Source: CATQHL01 sp965204655 (lineage in GTDB: Bacteria > Actinomycetota > Acidimicrobiia > Acidimicrobiales > CATQHL01). From it: a stretch of 64,000 bases of DNA. The DNA lies in the NCBI GenBank assembly GCA_965204655.1, contig OZ241998.1:2108001-2172000 (forward strand). Reading direction: 5' to 3'. Positions 23,359 through 33,009 of the stretch are shown here, in pieces. The translations under genes were made by a program, and so were the position numbers. Numbering within the stretch: the first letter of the stretch is position 1; every line of letters begins with the position of its first letter. Below the pieces are notes generated by a model. That model was not told the DNA's origin and ran no database searches. It saw only the letters and a program-made list of their open reading frames with translations.

Positions 23359-25715
23359 TGAGTCCGAGCCCCACGCCGACTTCCGCCGGCGCGACCATCC
23401 TGCGGCGCACAGCGACCGGGGGAAAGGTGGGAGAAAGCGTCCCCCGCCCGGATGGAGCTCCGAAGACGTCCGGGTCGTTCATGTTCTCTTCCGACCTCTG
23501 GTCGGACGGGATGCTCTGGGGTCAGACTCTGCGTTCTCCTCACGCCAGCGCCCGCATTCTCAACGTGGATGTCGCAGAGGCTCTTCGCATCAATGGAGTA
23601 AGGGCAGTCCTCACTCACGAGGACGTCGGAGGCAGCGGCTTCTACGGACTAGACCGCCCCGACCAGCCCGTCTTGGCGAAGGACGTGGTGCGTTACTGCG
23701 GCGAACCGGTTGCCGTGATTGCTGCCGACCACCCGGAGACGGCCCGCCGGGCGGCGGACGCGATCAGGGTGAACTACGAACCGCTGCCCGCCTGCTGCGA
23801 CGCAGAAGAGGCTCTCAGCGCTGCGGCGTTGCACCCTGACGGCAACGTCATCCGCACGCTCACCATCCGCCGCGGGGATCTCAACGCCGAAGGAGAAGTG
23901 CAGGTGGAGGGCAGTTACGAGGTGGGGATGCAGGATCAAGCCTTCATGGGCACCGAATCCGGCATGGCGCTGCCCAGCGGAGACGGCGGGGTAGAACTCT
24001 TCGTCTCTACTCAGTGGCTGCACGCCGACCAAGAACAGATTGCGGCGGCGCTGGGTCTTCCCACAGAGGCTGTCCACCTCACCCTCTCGGGGGTGGGGGG
24101 AGCTTTCGGCGCTCGTGAGGACGTGACGCTGCAGATACACCTGTGCATGCTGGCTTTGCATACGGGGCGCCCTGTGAAGATGGTCCTCAATCGGGAGGAG
24201 TCGTTCTTTGCTCACGTCCACCGCCATCCCGCACGGCTCTGGTACCGCCACCACGCAGACGCCGACGGGCGCTTGGTGAAGGTGGAGGCCAAGGTGCTCC
24301 TAGACGGCGGGGCGTACGCCTCCACGACCGGACACGTGCTGGCCAACGCCTGCTATTTCGCGGCAGGCCCTTACAAGGTGTCCAACGTCTTGGTGGAAGG
24401 CTGGGGGATGCGCACCAACAATCCTCCCTGCGGGGCGATGCGCGGCTTCGGCGTGGTGCAGGTGTGTTTCGCCCACGAAGCCCAGATGGACCGCCTGGCG
24501 TCAGCCCTGGGTCTGCACCCCCTTGAACTGCGCCGCCGCAACGCCCTCTCCCCGGGAGACCGGCTGATCACCGGACAGGAGATAACCGGCACCGCCCCGG
24601 TGAGAGAACTGATTGACGCCCTTGACGAAGCGCCTCTGCCGGTCGTCCCGCCGCCCGAGGCCCTGCAGGTAGGCGACATGGCGCTCCCTGGCGGAGCAGG
24701 CCGCACCGCGGATGGAGAGTCGGTCAGACGCGGCGTCGGCTACGCCGTGAGCATCAAGAACCTCATGTTCTCCGAGGGTTTTGACGACTACTCCACGGCG
24801 GCTTGCCGCTTGGCCGATGGGGTGGCCACTATCTCCTGCGCCTGCGTGGAGGTGGGGCAGGGATTCGTGACCCTCGCAGGGCAGATAGCCCGGGAGATCC
24901 TGGGCGTCGACGAAGTGCAGATAGCCCCGGCGGACACCTCAATTCCTTCGGCGGGGTCATCCTCGGCCAGCAGGCAGTCGTGGATGTCGGGAGGGGCGGT
25001 GCTCAAGGCTTGCGAAGCCGTGCGCGACGACGTTTTGGCGCATGCCGCAGCCGAGGCGGGTCTGCCCGTTGAGCACCTGGCGCTGCGAGACGGAGAGGTG
25101 GTCTCCTCCGACGGCGTCTACTGCGTCGGCTTGGAGTCCCTCACGGCGGACAGGTCGTTCAGCCGCCAGGTGGAGTTCCATCACGCCCCTACGTCCGCAC
25201 CGGACGCAAACGGTCAGGGAAACGTGCACGTTTCCTTCGCCTTCGCCGCACACAGAGCCGTCGTCGACGTGGACGTGGAGTTGGGCTTGCTGCGCGTGGT
25301 GGAAATCGCCACAGCGCAGGACGTTGGCAGGATCTTGAATCCCACGCAAGCCCTGGGTCAGATCGAGGGCGGCATCGCTCAAGGGCTTGGTCTGGCCGTC
25401 ATGGAAGAGATGGTGCTTGACGAGGGAAAGGTTCGCAACGCTTCGTTCACTGACTACCTCATCCCCACCGCCTTAGACATGTGCGACGTGAACGTCGTGC
25501 GTTTGGTGGAAGAACCGGAACCAGGGGCGCCTTTCGGAGCGAAGGGCATCGGCGAACCGCCGACCATCTCCTCCACCCCAGCCATAGCGGCTGCGGTGCG
25601 GCAGGCCTCGGGGCTGGAGTTGAATCGAGTTCCTATCAGCCCGGCTGACGTGGCGCTGGCAAGGCTGCCCGGCAGCAGCAGAGGTTCGGCCCTCATCGCC
25701 GCTGCGGGCCGCTGA
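23358..25715 (+). CDS. Xanthine dehydrogenase-family molybdopterin subunit
   Basis: The 785-residue protein is a large molybdenum hydroxylase subunit (XdhA/PucD-like) that hydroxylates N-heterocycles with water-derived oxygen. The small Ald_Xan_dh_C-type domain (about 20-140) is followed by Mo-cofactor segments GVGGAFGAREDV, MRGFGVVQ, a VEVGQGF loop and FGAKGIGEPPTI, whose Glu is the expected catalytic base. The ATG overlaps the previous stop. No FAD-subunit or separate 2Fe-2S-subunit gene is beside it, so it may share the 2Fe-2S domain of the fused paralog at 26694. Substrate is inferred from context only. Confidence 0.92.
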   Translation: MSPSPTPTSAGATILRRTATGGKVGESVPRPDGAPKTSGSFMFSSDLWSDGMLWGQTLRSPHASARILNVDVAEALRINGVRAVLTHEDVGGSGFYGLDRPDQPVLAKDVVRYCGEPVAVIAADHPETARRAADAIRVNYEPLPACCDAEEALSAAALHPDGNVIRTLTIRRGDLNAEGEVQVEGSYEVGMQDQAFMGTESGMALPSGDGGVELFVSTQWLHADQEQIAAALGLPTEAVHLTLSGVGGAFGAREDVTLQIHLCMLALHTGRPVKMVLNREESFFAHVHRHPARLWYRHHADADGRLVKVEAKVLLDGGAYASTTGHVLANACYFAAGPYKVSNVLVEGWGMRTNNPPCGAMRGFGVVQVCFAHEAQMDRLASALGLHPLELRRRNALSPGDRLITGQEITGTAPVRELIDALDEAPLPVVPPPEALQVGDMALPGGAGRTADGESVRRGVGYAVSIKNLMFSEGFDDYSTAACRLADGVATISCACVEVGQGFVTLAGQIAREILGVDEVQIAPADTSIPSAGSSSASRQSWMSGGAVLKACEAVRDDVLAHAAAEAGLPVEHLALRDGEVVSSDGVYCVGLESLTADRSFSRQVEFHHAPTSAPDANGQGNVHVSFAFAAHRAVVDVDVELGLLRVVEIATAQDVGRILNPTQALGQIEGGIAQGLGLAVMEEMVLDEGKVRNASFTDYLIPTALDMCDVNVVRLVEEPEPGAPFGAKGIGEPPTISSTPAIAAAVRQASGLELNRVPISPADVALARLPGSSRGSALIAAAGR

Positions 25716-25737
25716 GACGAACCAGCGAGGAGATGAA

Positions 25738-26697
25738 ATGACCAGAGAAGTCGTGTTGGGAGTCGCTCAACTAGGCCCCAACGGCCGCCGCCAACCCAAA
25801 GCCGAGGTGGTTGAGAGAATGCTGGTGCTGCTGCGGCAGGGGGCGGGACGCGGCTGCGACCTGGTGGCCTTTCCCGAACTGGCGCTAACCACGTTCTTCC
25901 CCCGGTGGTACATCGAAGACCTCGACGAGCTGAACTTCTACTACGAGACCGAAATGCCCGGCCCCGAGATCAAGCCCCTCTTTGACGAAGCCCTGCGCCT
26001 GGGGGTCGGTTTCGGCTTGGGGTACGCCGAACTCACCAAAGAAGGCAACCGCTACAACAGCTACGTCTTGGTGGAGCGGGACGGGTCTAGGGTGGCCACC
26101 TTCCGCAAAGTGCACATTCCCGGGCACGCCGAGCACGAACCTTGGCGCCGCTTCCAGCACCTTGAGCGGCGTTATTTCGAGTCGGGGCCGGAGGGTTTCG
26201 GCGTCTGGAGCGCTTTCGGCGGCGTCGTGGGGATGGCCATCTGCAACGACCGCCGCTGGTCGGAGACATACCGTGTCATGGGTCTCCAGGGCGTGGAACT
26301 CATACTCATCGGCTACAACACGCCTCTGCACTATGCCCCCGATCCCGTTCAGAGTCCGCTCAGCTCTTTCCACAACCACCTGGTCATGCAGGCGGGCGCT
26401 TATCAGAACGGAACGTGGGTGGCGGGGATCGCCAAGGGCGGATGCGAGGAGGGGGTGGATTCTCTGGCTCAGAGCGCCGTTTATGCCCCGTCCGGGCAGA
26501 TCGCCGCCCAGGCGGTCACCGACGGCGACGAACTCCTTGTCGTGAGTTGCGACCTCGACATGTGCGGCAACTACAAGAGCACCGTGTTCAACTTTGACCT
26601 CTACCGCGAGCCCCAGCACTACTCGCTGATCGCTGCCGTTAAGCCCCGCTCCTACTCGCCTTTTGACGCCGGTGAGCAGGCGGGCGGCTCGCCGTGA
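25738..26697 (+). CDS. Carbon-nitrogen hydrolase, N-carbamoyl-D-amino acid hydrolase type
   Basis: A nitrilase-superfamily amidohydrolase of 319 residues. The Glu-Lys-Cys triad is in place: Glu47 in FPELAL, Lys124 in RKVHIPG and Cys169 in AICNDRRW. The stretch after the Cys (WSETYRVMGLQGVELILIGY) and the closing FNFDLYREPQHY closely resemble D-carbamoylases, which split carbamoyl groups into amine, CO2 and ammonia. An ATG with GAGGAGATGAA upstream gives the start. It sits between two molybdenum hydroxylase genes and overlaps the next start by 4 nt, suggesting it acts on a ring-opened ureido product. Confidence 0.92.
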   Translation: MTREVVLGVAQLGPNGRRQPKAEVVERMLVLLRQGAGRGCDLVAFPELALTTFFPRWYIEDLDELNFYYETEMPGPEIKPLFDEALRLGVGFGLGYAELTKEGNRYNSYVLVERDGSRVATFRKVHIPGHAEHEPWRRFQHLERRYFESGPEGFGVWSAFGGVVGMAICNDRRWSETYRVMGLQGVELILIGYNTPLHYAPDPVQSPLSSFHNHLVMQAGAYQNGTWVAGIAKGGCEEGVDSLAQSAVYAPSGQIAAQAVTDGDELLVVSCDLDMCGNYKSTVFNFDLYREPQHYSLIAAVKPRSYSPFDAGEQAGGSP

Positions 26698-29342
26698 CCC
26701 TCCTGAAAGCCAACGGCTCTCCCACCCCCTCGGGGGCGGCCGCCGCAGCGGGGCGGCCCCCTGACAGCCGCCGGGCGGACGCCGTTGAGTTCGAACTCAA
26801 CGGGGAAAGGGTTGCCGCCCGGAGCGATCATCCTCACCTGCTGGAGGCTCTGCGCACTGAGTTGGGGATTATTTCCCCCAAGGACGGATGCTCCCCGTCG
26901 GGTCAGTGCGGCTGCTGCGCCGTGCTCATCAACGGGCGAGCCCGCGTGGCTTGCCAGGTGGACATGGAGAAGGCAGCCGGGGCGAAGGTTGTGACCTTAG
27001 AAGGGTTCTCCACGGAGGAGCGCCAGCGTTACGCCGACGTCTTCGCCGCTCGCGGCGCCCTCCAGTGCGGGTTCTGCACACCGGGCATCCTGGTGCGCGT
27101 CAAGGCGCTCCTAGACCGCAAAGGGTCATCACTTACCCGAGAAGAAACCTCTCGGCACCTGGGCGGACACCTCTGCCGCTGCACCGGCTACGTGAAGATC
27201 CTTGACGCCGTGGAAGACCTCGCCGCCGAAACGGAAGTGTCGGTTACCCTCGCCGGAGCCCTTGGAAGCGGGGGCGTCCGCTACGAAGCGCACGATCTGG
27301 CCTGCGGCTTTCGCCCCTACATAGACGACATGAACCCGCCCGGCTGCCTGCACGCCGCCCTGCGGCTGGCCGACCACGCCCGAGCCGACGTGCTGAGTAT
27401 CCGTACGGCTCCTGCTCTTGCGGTCGACGGAGTAGAGGCGGTCTTCACCGCAGCAGACGTTCCGGGAGCCCTGCGGGTGGGGCTGATTCACAAAGACTGG
27501 CCTGTTTTCATCCCCCCTGGCGGGAGAACTTCCTACCTGGGGGACGTTCTGGCGATCGTGGTGGCGGTTGACCGACCCACGGCCCGCCGGGCTGCGCAGT
27601 TGATAGAGGTGGACTACCGTCCGCTGACCCCCATTACCGACGCCCGCGCGGCCCTGGACGCCGAAGACGCCGTCTGGGAACTCGACGGCAACGTGCTCTC
27701 GGTCTCCAGCTATTCCCGGGGCGACGCCGCGGTGGCGCTGGAGCGCTCGTCGCATGTGGTGCGGGAGACGTTCCAGACCCAGCGTGTCGAGCACGCCTAC
27801 CTAGAGCCGGAGTCCACGCTGGCTGTTCCTGCCCCCGACGGATCTTTGCACGTCTACTCCGGTGGTCAGGGCGTCTGGGACGACCGCGACCAGGTGGCTT
27901 CGGTGCTAGGGGTTCCCCCTCAGCAGGTCACCGTGGAACTGGTGAGCAACGGCGGAGCCTTCGGAGGCAAGGAGGACATGAGCAACCAGGCGCAGACCGC
28001 CCTTGCGGCCTGGCTGAGCGGACAGCCGGTGAAGTGCACTCTCTCCAGGGAGGAGTCGTTGCTTATGCACCCCAAGCGCCACCCCATCCGCATGGAGTAC
28101 GAGGCGGGCTGCGACGCCAGCGGAAAGCTCACGGCGCTGCGGGCGCGGATGATCGGTGACTCCGGGCCGTACGCCTCGGTGGGCATGAAGGTCTTGGAGC
28201 GGGCGGCGGGACACGCCAGCGGTCCGTACGCAGTGCCGAACATCGACGTCCGTTCCACGGCCGTGCGCACTAACAATCCCGTCTGCGGCGCGTTTCGAGG
28301 TTTCGGAGCGAACCAGGCCCAGTTCGCCATGGAAGGGGTGATGGACCGGCTGGCGGCTGAGGTTGGCATAGACGGCTGGGAGATGCGCTCCCGCAACGTC
28401 GTCGAGCCGGGCGACGTCTGGGGGCCCGGTCAGATCATGGACGACGGCTGCGAGGGCGCACGCGTGTGCCTAGAGGCGGCAAAGCCGGACTACTACGCGG
28501 CCAAGGCCGAAGGGCGGCCCGTGGGCGTGGGGCTGGGTCTGAAAAACTCCGGTCTGGGCAACGGCTTTGTGGAGGTTGCCCGGGCGGTGGTGCGTTTTGA
28601 CGCCGACGGCTGCGTGGAGGTGCGCCACTGCTGGACGGAGATGGGTCAGGGGGTGCACACTGTGGCGATCCAGGTGGCGGTGACCGAACTCGGGATAGAA
28701 CCCGAGCGGGTGCGAGTGGTGGTGGACACGTCGCGAGAACTGGGAGCAGGTCAGACGACCGGCAGCCGCGGCACCCTGATGGGCGCGGGGGCGGTGGCCG
28801 ACGCCTGCAGGAAGGCCCGCGAAGGGGGCTGCGAGGCGGGCGTTGATTACGAGGGCGTCTACGTCGTGGACTGGACGAACTCGCTCGCCGACGACGTGGA
28901 GAACCCCAAGATCCATTCCTGTTTCGGGTTCGCTTGCCAACTCGTGGAACTTGACCCCTCCAGCGGCAAAGTGAGCGGTGTCCTGGCGGTGCACGACGTG
29001 GGCAAGGCGGTGAACCCCACCCTCTGCGAAGGTCAGGTGGAGGGTTCCGTCCACATGGGGCTGGGCTACGCCCTGACGGAAGGGTTCCCCACCGACCTCG
29101 ACGCCCGTCCGGTCAACACAACGCTGCGAAGCCTGGCGATCCTGCGCCCCAAGGACATGCCCCCCGTGAGCGTGAAATTGGTGGAAATCCCTCAACCCGA
29201 CTCCCCGTACGGCATCAAAGGGGTGGGGGAGATCGGCTTGGTGCCGACAGCCGGTGCCGTCGCCGCTGCACTGTGGGACTACGACGGGCAATGGCGCAGC
29301 GAGTTGCCGATGCGCAACCCCGCCAACCGCGAACGTTTGTGA
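26694..29342 (+). CDS. Fused 2Fe-2S/molybdopterin hydroxylase (XdhD-like)
   Basis: This 882-residue protein joins a 2Fe-2S subunit to a molybdenum hydroxylase large subunit. Residues 31-180 hold the plant-type cluster (C66, C72, C74/C75, C87 in GCSPSGQCGCC) and the second cluster (LQCGFCTPGILV, HLCRCTGYVKI). The rest has SNGGAFGGKEDM, FRGFGANQ, EMGQGVHTVAI and IKGVGEIG with the expected catalytic Glu. The same fusion occurs in E. coli XdhD, which is also found with ssnA, as here. Start is GTG at 26694, overlapping the previous gene. No FAD domain is present, so the electron acceptor is unclear. No in-frame UGA was needed. Confidence 0.92.
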   Translation: MTLLKANGSPTPSGAAAAAGRPPDSRRADAVEFELNGERVAARSDHPHLLEALRTELGIISPKDGCSPSGQCGCCAVLINGRARVACQVDMEKAAGAKVVTLEGFSTEERQRYADVFAARGALQCGFCTPGILVRVKALLDRKGSSLTREETSRHLGGHLCRCTGYVKILDAVEDLAAETEVSVTLAGALGSGGVRYEAHDLACGFRPYIDDMNPPGCLHAALRLADHARADVLSIRTAPALAVDGVEAVFTAADVPGALRVGLIHKDWPVFIPPGGRTSYLGDVLAIVVAVDRPTARRAAQLIEVDYRPLTPITDARAALDAEDAVWELDGNVLSVSSYSRGDAAVALERSSHVVRETFQTQRVEHAYLEPESTLAVPAPDGSLHVYSGGQGVWDDRDQVASVLGVPPQQVTVELVSNGGAFGGKEDMSNQAQTALAAWLSGQPVKCTLSREESLLMHPKRHPIRMEYEAGCDASGKLTALRARMIGDSGPYASVGMKVLERAAGHASGPYAVPNIDVRSTAVRTNNPVCGAFRGFGANQAQFAMEGVMDRLAAEVGIDGWEMRSRNVVEPGDVWGPGQIMDDGCEGARVCLEAAKPDYYAAKAEGRPVGVGLGLKNSGLGNGFVEVARAVVRFDADGCVEVRHCWTEMGQGVHTVAIQVAVTELGIEPERVRVVVDTSRELGAGQTTGSRGTLMGAGAVADACRKAREGGCEAGVDYEGVYVVDWTNSLADDVENPKIHSCFGFACQLVELDPSSGKVSGVLAVHDVGKAVNPTLCEGQVEGSVHMGLGYALTEGFPTDLDARPVNTTLRSLAILRPKDMPPVSVKLVEIPQPDSPYGIKGVGEIGLVPTAGAVAAALWDYDGQWRSELPMRNPANRERL

Positions 29343-30397
29343 GTTCGTCTACCCTCGGCGGCCTGCCCGCAAATACGACCCCGGGGCTGGTCTGCGCCCA
29401 TCACCATCTCTACTCGGCTTTGGCGAGGGGCATGCCCGCCCCGCCTCGTCAGCCCCGCAGTTTCCGCGACATCCTGGAGTTGATCTGGTGGCGTCTCGAC
29501 CGCGCCCTCGACCTGGAGATGATTCGAGCCTCCGCCCTCCTAGGAGCGCTGGAGTGCCTCGCTGCGGGTTGCACGGCCATCGTCGACCACCACGAATCCC
29601 CGAACGCCATTGAAGGCTCGCTGACGGTGATCGCCGAGGCGTGCGCCGACGTGGGGGTGCGGGTGAGTTGCGCCTACGGCGTCACCGACCGCCACGGCCC
29701 CGCCGGAGCCCGTGCGGGGCTAGCCGAAAACGAGCGTTACCTGCGGGAGGGAGGGAAGGGTTACGTGGGCGTCCACGCCGCCTTCACTTGCACCTCCGAG
29801 ACGCTGACCGCCGCGGCTGCCTTGGCCGAGGACCTGGGGGTGGGTGTTCATGTTCACGTCGCTGAGGGGCCGGACGACGATGGGGCGCCCGCCCGCCTCG
29901 CCGCCCTCAGCCGAGACGACTGGCTCCTGGTGCACGGCGTGGGCATCGGGGACGACCACGAGTTGGCGGGCACGTTGGTTCACAATCCCAGATCCAACAT
30001 GAATAACTCCGTGGGCTACGCCCGTCCGAGTCGGTTTGAGAAGGTGGCTTTAGGAACCGACGGCATCGGCGGGGACATGCTGGAGGAGTTCCGCTTGGCG
30101 TACGCCTGCCTGCGCTCTGAGGACGTGACCGCCTCTCCCGCGGAGCCCTGGGAGTGGCTCGCGGGCGGCTGGGAGCTCTTCCCCGAAGCGCTTTCCGACC
30201 GCGTGACCTGGGACTATTCCCCGATGAGTCCCTGGCACCTAGCGTTCACGCCCGGCGTGCGTCCGCTGCGTGTGGAGTCCGGCGGGGAGACGCTCTGGGA
30301 GGGCGGGCGCCCAACTAGGGTGGACGCAGAGGAAGTGCGTGCCAAGGCGTCGGAGCAGGCTAAGCGTCTGTTCCGGCGGCTGGAAGAGATCGACTAG
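29339..30397 (+). CDS. SsnA-like amidohydrolase, short N-terminus
   Basis: A metal-dependent deaminase or hydrolase of the SsnA group. Metal ligands are visible: HHHLYS near residue 23, a VHAAFT His, HVHVAE, and an Asp in LGTDGIGGDM. IWWRLDRALD, CTAIVDHHESP and HNPRSNMNNSVGY are close to SsnA. Starting at GTG 29339 (overlapping the xdhD-like stop as GTGA) it begins only about 15 residues before TPGLVCAHHH, so the N-terminal half of the usual beta-sandwich, about 50 residues, is missing. An upstream ATG at 29273 would only add sequence read out of frame from the hydroxylase gene. Coupling to the XdhD-like gene matches the ssnA-xdhD neighbourhood of enterobacteria. Confidence 0.88.
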   Translation: MSSSTLGGLPANTTPGLVCAHHHLYSALARGMPAPPRQPRSFRDILELIWWRLDRALDLEMIRASALLGALECLAAGCTAIVDHHESPNAIEGSLTVIAEACADVGVRVSCAYGVTDRHGPAGARAGLAENERYLREGGKGYVGVHAAFTCTSETLTAAAALAEDLGVGVHVHVAEGPDDDGAPARLAALSRDDWLLVHGVGIGDDHELAGTLVHNPRSNMNNSVGYARPSRFEKVALGTDGIGGDMLEEFRLAYACLRSEDVTASPAEPWEWLAGGWELFPEALSDRVTWDYSPMSPWHLAFTPGVRPLRVESGGETLWEGGRPTRVDAEEVRAKASEQAKRLFRRLEEID

Positions 30398-30415
30398 GAG
30401 TTCTGAGGAGTTCTG

Positions 30416-31501
30416 GTGACCGCCCTCCAAGGTCGAGCAGCCCTTTATTTGCAAGACGCCCATTCCTTGCGTGAAGCCATGGAACACGTGAAGGAGGCGG
30501 AGAGGCTGGGTTTTGAAGCCGTCTGGCAGGCGGAGAGCAGGCTGGTGCGGGAAGCCACAGTGCCGATGGCGGCTTACGCATCCGTCACTGAGCGCATCAA
30601 AGTGGGCTCCGGCGTGGTCGCCTCCTGGACGCGCAACCCGGCTCTTCTGGCGTCCACGTTCTCTACCCTCGACGACCTGGCGCCCGGTCGAATACTGCTG
30701 GGCATCGGAGCGTGGTGGGATCCCCTGGCGCGTAAGGTGGGCATCCATCGCCGCCGCCCGCTGCTGCAGATGCGTGAGGTGGTGGAAGCCGTCAGGGCTC
30801 TGCTCGCCGATCAGAAGGTGACCTATGAGGGAGAGTTCGTCCACCTTGACGGCGTCGAGCTCGACTACGTATTTCAGGAACGCCGTGCCAAGGAGGTGCC
30901 CATCTACATCGGCGCCACCGGAATGAAAATGATGGAGCTCGCCGGCGAGATCGCCGACGGGGTGGTGCTCAACTACTTGGTGTCGCCGTCCTACAACGCA
31001 AAGGCGATGGATGCACTGGAGCGCGGAGCAGCCAAGGCGGGACGCTCGGTGGATGACCTGGACCGCCCTCAGTTGGTGGTCTGTTCAATGGACGAAGACC
31101 GCGCCGCCGCCCTTGACGCCGCTAGGGAACTGGTCACGCAGTACCTGGGACAGCAGCCGCACATAATGGCCGCTTCCGGTGTGCCGGAGTCCCTGCTCGA
31201 AGAGGTGGGGCGGGTGCTCACCTGGCCGGCCACGCACGAGCAAGTCGTGGAGGCGTCGAAGTTCGTGGGAGACGACGTCGTGCAGCTGATCTGCGCGGCG
31301 GGTACTCCCGAGGAGTGCGTGGAGAAGGTGAACCACTACCTAGAGGGGGGCTGCACGTGCCCGATTCTCTACCCGCTGGGGGGAGACGTGCAGCTGATGC
31401 TTGAGACGTTCGCCCCAAAGACGGGTGCGTCCGGTTTACCCGGCGGTGTGTCCGACCTTTCCGGCTCACCCGCAACCCCCTCCGATTCCACCGCAATCTG
31501 A
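30416..31501 (+). CDS. LLM-class flavin-dependent oxidoreductase
   Basis: A luciferase-like (F420- or FMN-dependent) oxidoreductase of 361 residues. The TIM-barrel signatures include AERLGFEAVWQAE, TERIKVGSGVV, LGIGAWWDPLARKVG and a GATGMKMMELAGEIADGVVLNYL segment. The GTG start at 30416 lies 18 nt after the amidohydrolase stop. In this cluster it could open or oxidise a heterocycle, as RutA does in pyrimidine catabolism, but overall form is nearer the F420-dependent group. A Ser/Pro-rich C-terminal tail of about 30 residues is unusual. Confidence 0.9.
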   Translation: MTALQGRAALYLQDAHSLREAMEHVKEAERLGFEAVWQAESRLVREATVPMAAYASVTERIKVGSGVVASWTRNPALLASTFSTLDDLAPGRILLGIGAWWDPLARKVGIHRRRPLLQMREVVEAVRALLADQKVTYEGEFVHLDGVELDYVFQERRAKEVPIYIGATGMKMMELAGEIADGVVLNYLVSPSYNAKAMDALERGAAKAGRSVDDLDRPQLVVCSMDEDRAAALDAARELVTQYLGQQPHIMAASGVPESLLEEVGRVLTWPATHEQVVEASKFVGDDVVQLICAAGTPEECVEKVNHYLEGGCTCPILYPLGGDVQLMLETFAPKTGASGLPGGVSDLSGSPATPSDSTAI

Positions 31502-31518
31502 AACCGAGGAGGCAGACA

Positions 31519-32961
31519 ATGGAGCATCTTGAATACGCCTCGCATGACGCCGTGGCGCTGGCCGAGTTGGTGCGGAGCGGACAGGTGAGCCCTCGCGACC
31601 TCGTTGAAGCCGCAGTCTCCCGCATTGAAGCCGTTGACGGAGAACTCAACGCCGTCGTCCACCGCAACTTTGAAAGAGCCCTGGCCGACGCCGAGAGCAG
31701 GGAGTTGCCCGACGGCAGGTTCCGAGGCGTTCCCTTCTTGCTGAAAGACCTGCTCCCGGCCAGCGCCGGCGACCCTCTTCACCTGGGCATGAAGGCCCTG
31801 AAGGAAGTCAACTACGTACACCCTTCCGACTGCAACCTGGCTTCCCTCTACCGCAAGGCGGGTTTCGTGTTTCTCGGACGCACCAACGTGCCCGAGCTAG
31901 GGCTGGTGGCGGCGACCGAGCCGGTCGTCTACGGCCCGACCGCCAACCCGTGGAACAAAGCCCTTGCGACGGGGGGGTCATCTGGCGGGTCGGCGGCTGC
32001 GGTGGCTTCCGGGATGGTGCCGGTTGCTGGCGGCAGCGACGGAGGTGGCTCCATCCGCATCCCTGCTGCCCTCTGCGGCTTAGTGGGCTTGAAGCCGTCC
32101 ACCGGGCGCATATCCAAAGGCCCGCTGAGCGAAGAATGGGGGTTTTCAGTACCTCATGTTTTGTGCCGGTCGGTTCGGGACTGCGCCGCCCTCCTTGACA
32201 CCGAGGCTGTGTGGTTCCCAGGCGACGGCATCAGACTGCCTCTGCCGGAGCGCCCTTACGCCGAGATCATTTCTGAGCCGGTCGGCCCGCTCAAGATCGG
32301 TCTGCGAACGGCTCACCCCGCCGGAAGTGGCACCGAAGTACACCCTGACTGCTCCGCCGCGGCGGAGCGGGTCGGGAACGTCCTGGAAGGGCTGGGGCAC
32401 GTGGTGGAGACGGCCGGCCCGAGCGCCCTCGACGGCGACCTCATTCACCCGTTCATCACGATCTGGGGGGCGAGTTTGGCCTTCACGCTCGACCGCCTGG
32501 CGCTGATGGTCGGGCGGGAACTCACCGCCGATGACATGGAGCCCGCGTCCTGGATGATGGCAGAACGCGGCCGGCTGGTGTCGGCCCGGGAACTGCTGGC
32601 GGCTACAGACGCCGTGATGCACTTTCGCCGGGCGATGGCGGGTTGGTGGGCGGATGGCTGGGACCTGCTGCTCACCCCCACTACGGCAGCGCCCGCTCCG
32701 CCCTTGGGCAGCCTCATGTGCACGCCGGAAGACCCCATGCGGGGTTTCAACGGCTCTATCCCTTACGCCGCTTTCACTTTGCCCTACAACATGACCGGAC
32801 AGCCCGCCGTGTCGCTTCCGCTGGGTCTCGACGGAGGCGGAGCGCCCCTCGGCGTCCAACTAGCGGCGGCCTTCGGGCGCGAAGACCTGCTGCTGGGAGT
32901 TTCTGCTCAACTCGAGGCGGCCGAGGGTTGGTCGCTGCCCGGGGTGGGCGCTCTGTCATAG
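31519..32961 (+). CDS. Amidase (amidase signature family)
   Basis: The Ser-cisSer-Lys triad is complete: Lys76 in PFLLKDLL, Ser154 in TGGSSGGSAA and Ser178 in DGGGSIRIPA. Length (480) and the N-terminal helix HDAVALAELVRSGQVSPRDL fit stand-alone amidases rather than GatA, and no gatC or gatB is near. GAGGAGGCAGACA precedes the ATG. It lies 17 nt after the LLM gene and probably hydrolyses an amide intermediate of the same pathway. Confidence 0.93.
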   Translation: MEHLEYASHDAVALAELVRSGQVSPRDLVEAAVSRIEAVDGELNAVVHRNFERALADAESRELPDGRFRGVPFLLKDLLPASAGDPLHLGMKALKEVNYVHPSDCNLASLYRKAGFVFLGRTNVPELGLVAATEPVVYGPTANPWNKALATGGSSGGSAAAVASGMVPVAGGSDGGGSIRIPAALCGLVGLKPSTGRISKGPLSEEWGFSVPHVLCRSVRDCAALLDTEAVWFPGDGIRLPLPERPYAEIISEPVGPLKIGLRTAHPAGSGTEVHPDCSAAAERVGNVLEGLGHVVETAGPSALDGDLIHPFITIWGASLAFTLDRLALMVGRELTADDMEPASWMMAERGRLVSARELLAATDAVMHFRRAMAGWWADGWDLLLTPTTAAPAPPLGSLMCTPEDPMRGFNGSIPYAAFTLPYNMTGQPAVSLPLGLDGGGAPLGVQLAAAFGREDLLLGVSAQLEAAEGWSLPGVGALS

Positions 32962-33009
32962 AGTGGAATGCAAGCGCCCGAGGCGACGAAAATCAGCAGG
33001 GAGGACACG

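Noticed and set aside
26694..29342. Selenocysteine in the XdhD-like protein
   Set aside because: The frame contains no internal UGA; any selenium would have to be a labile cofactor.
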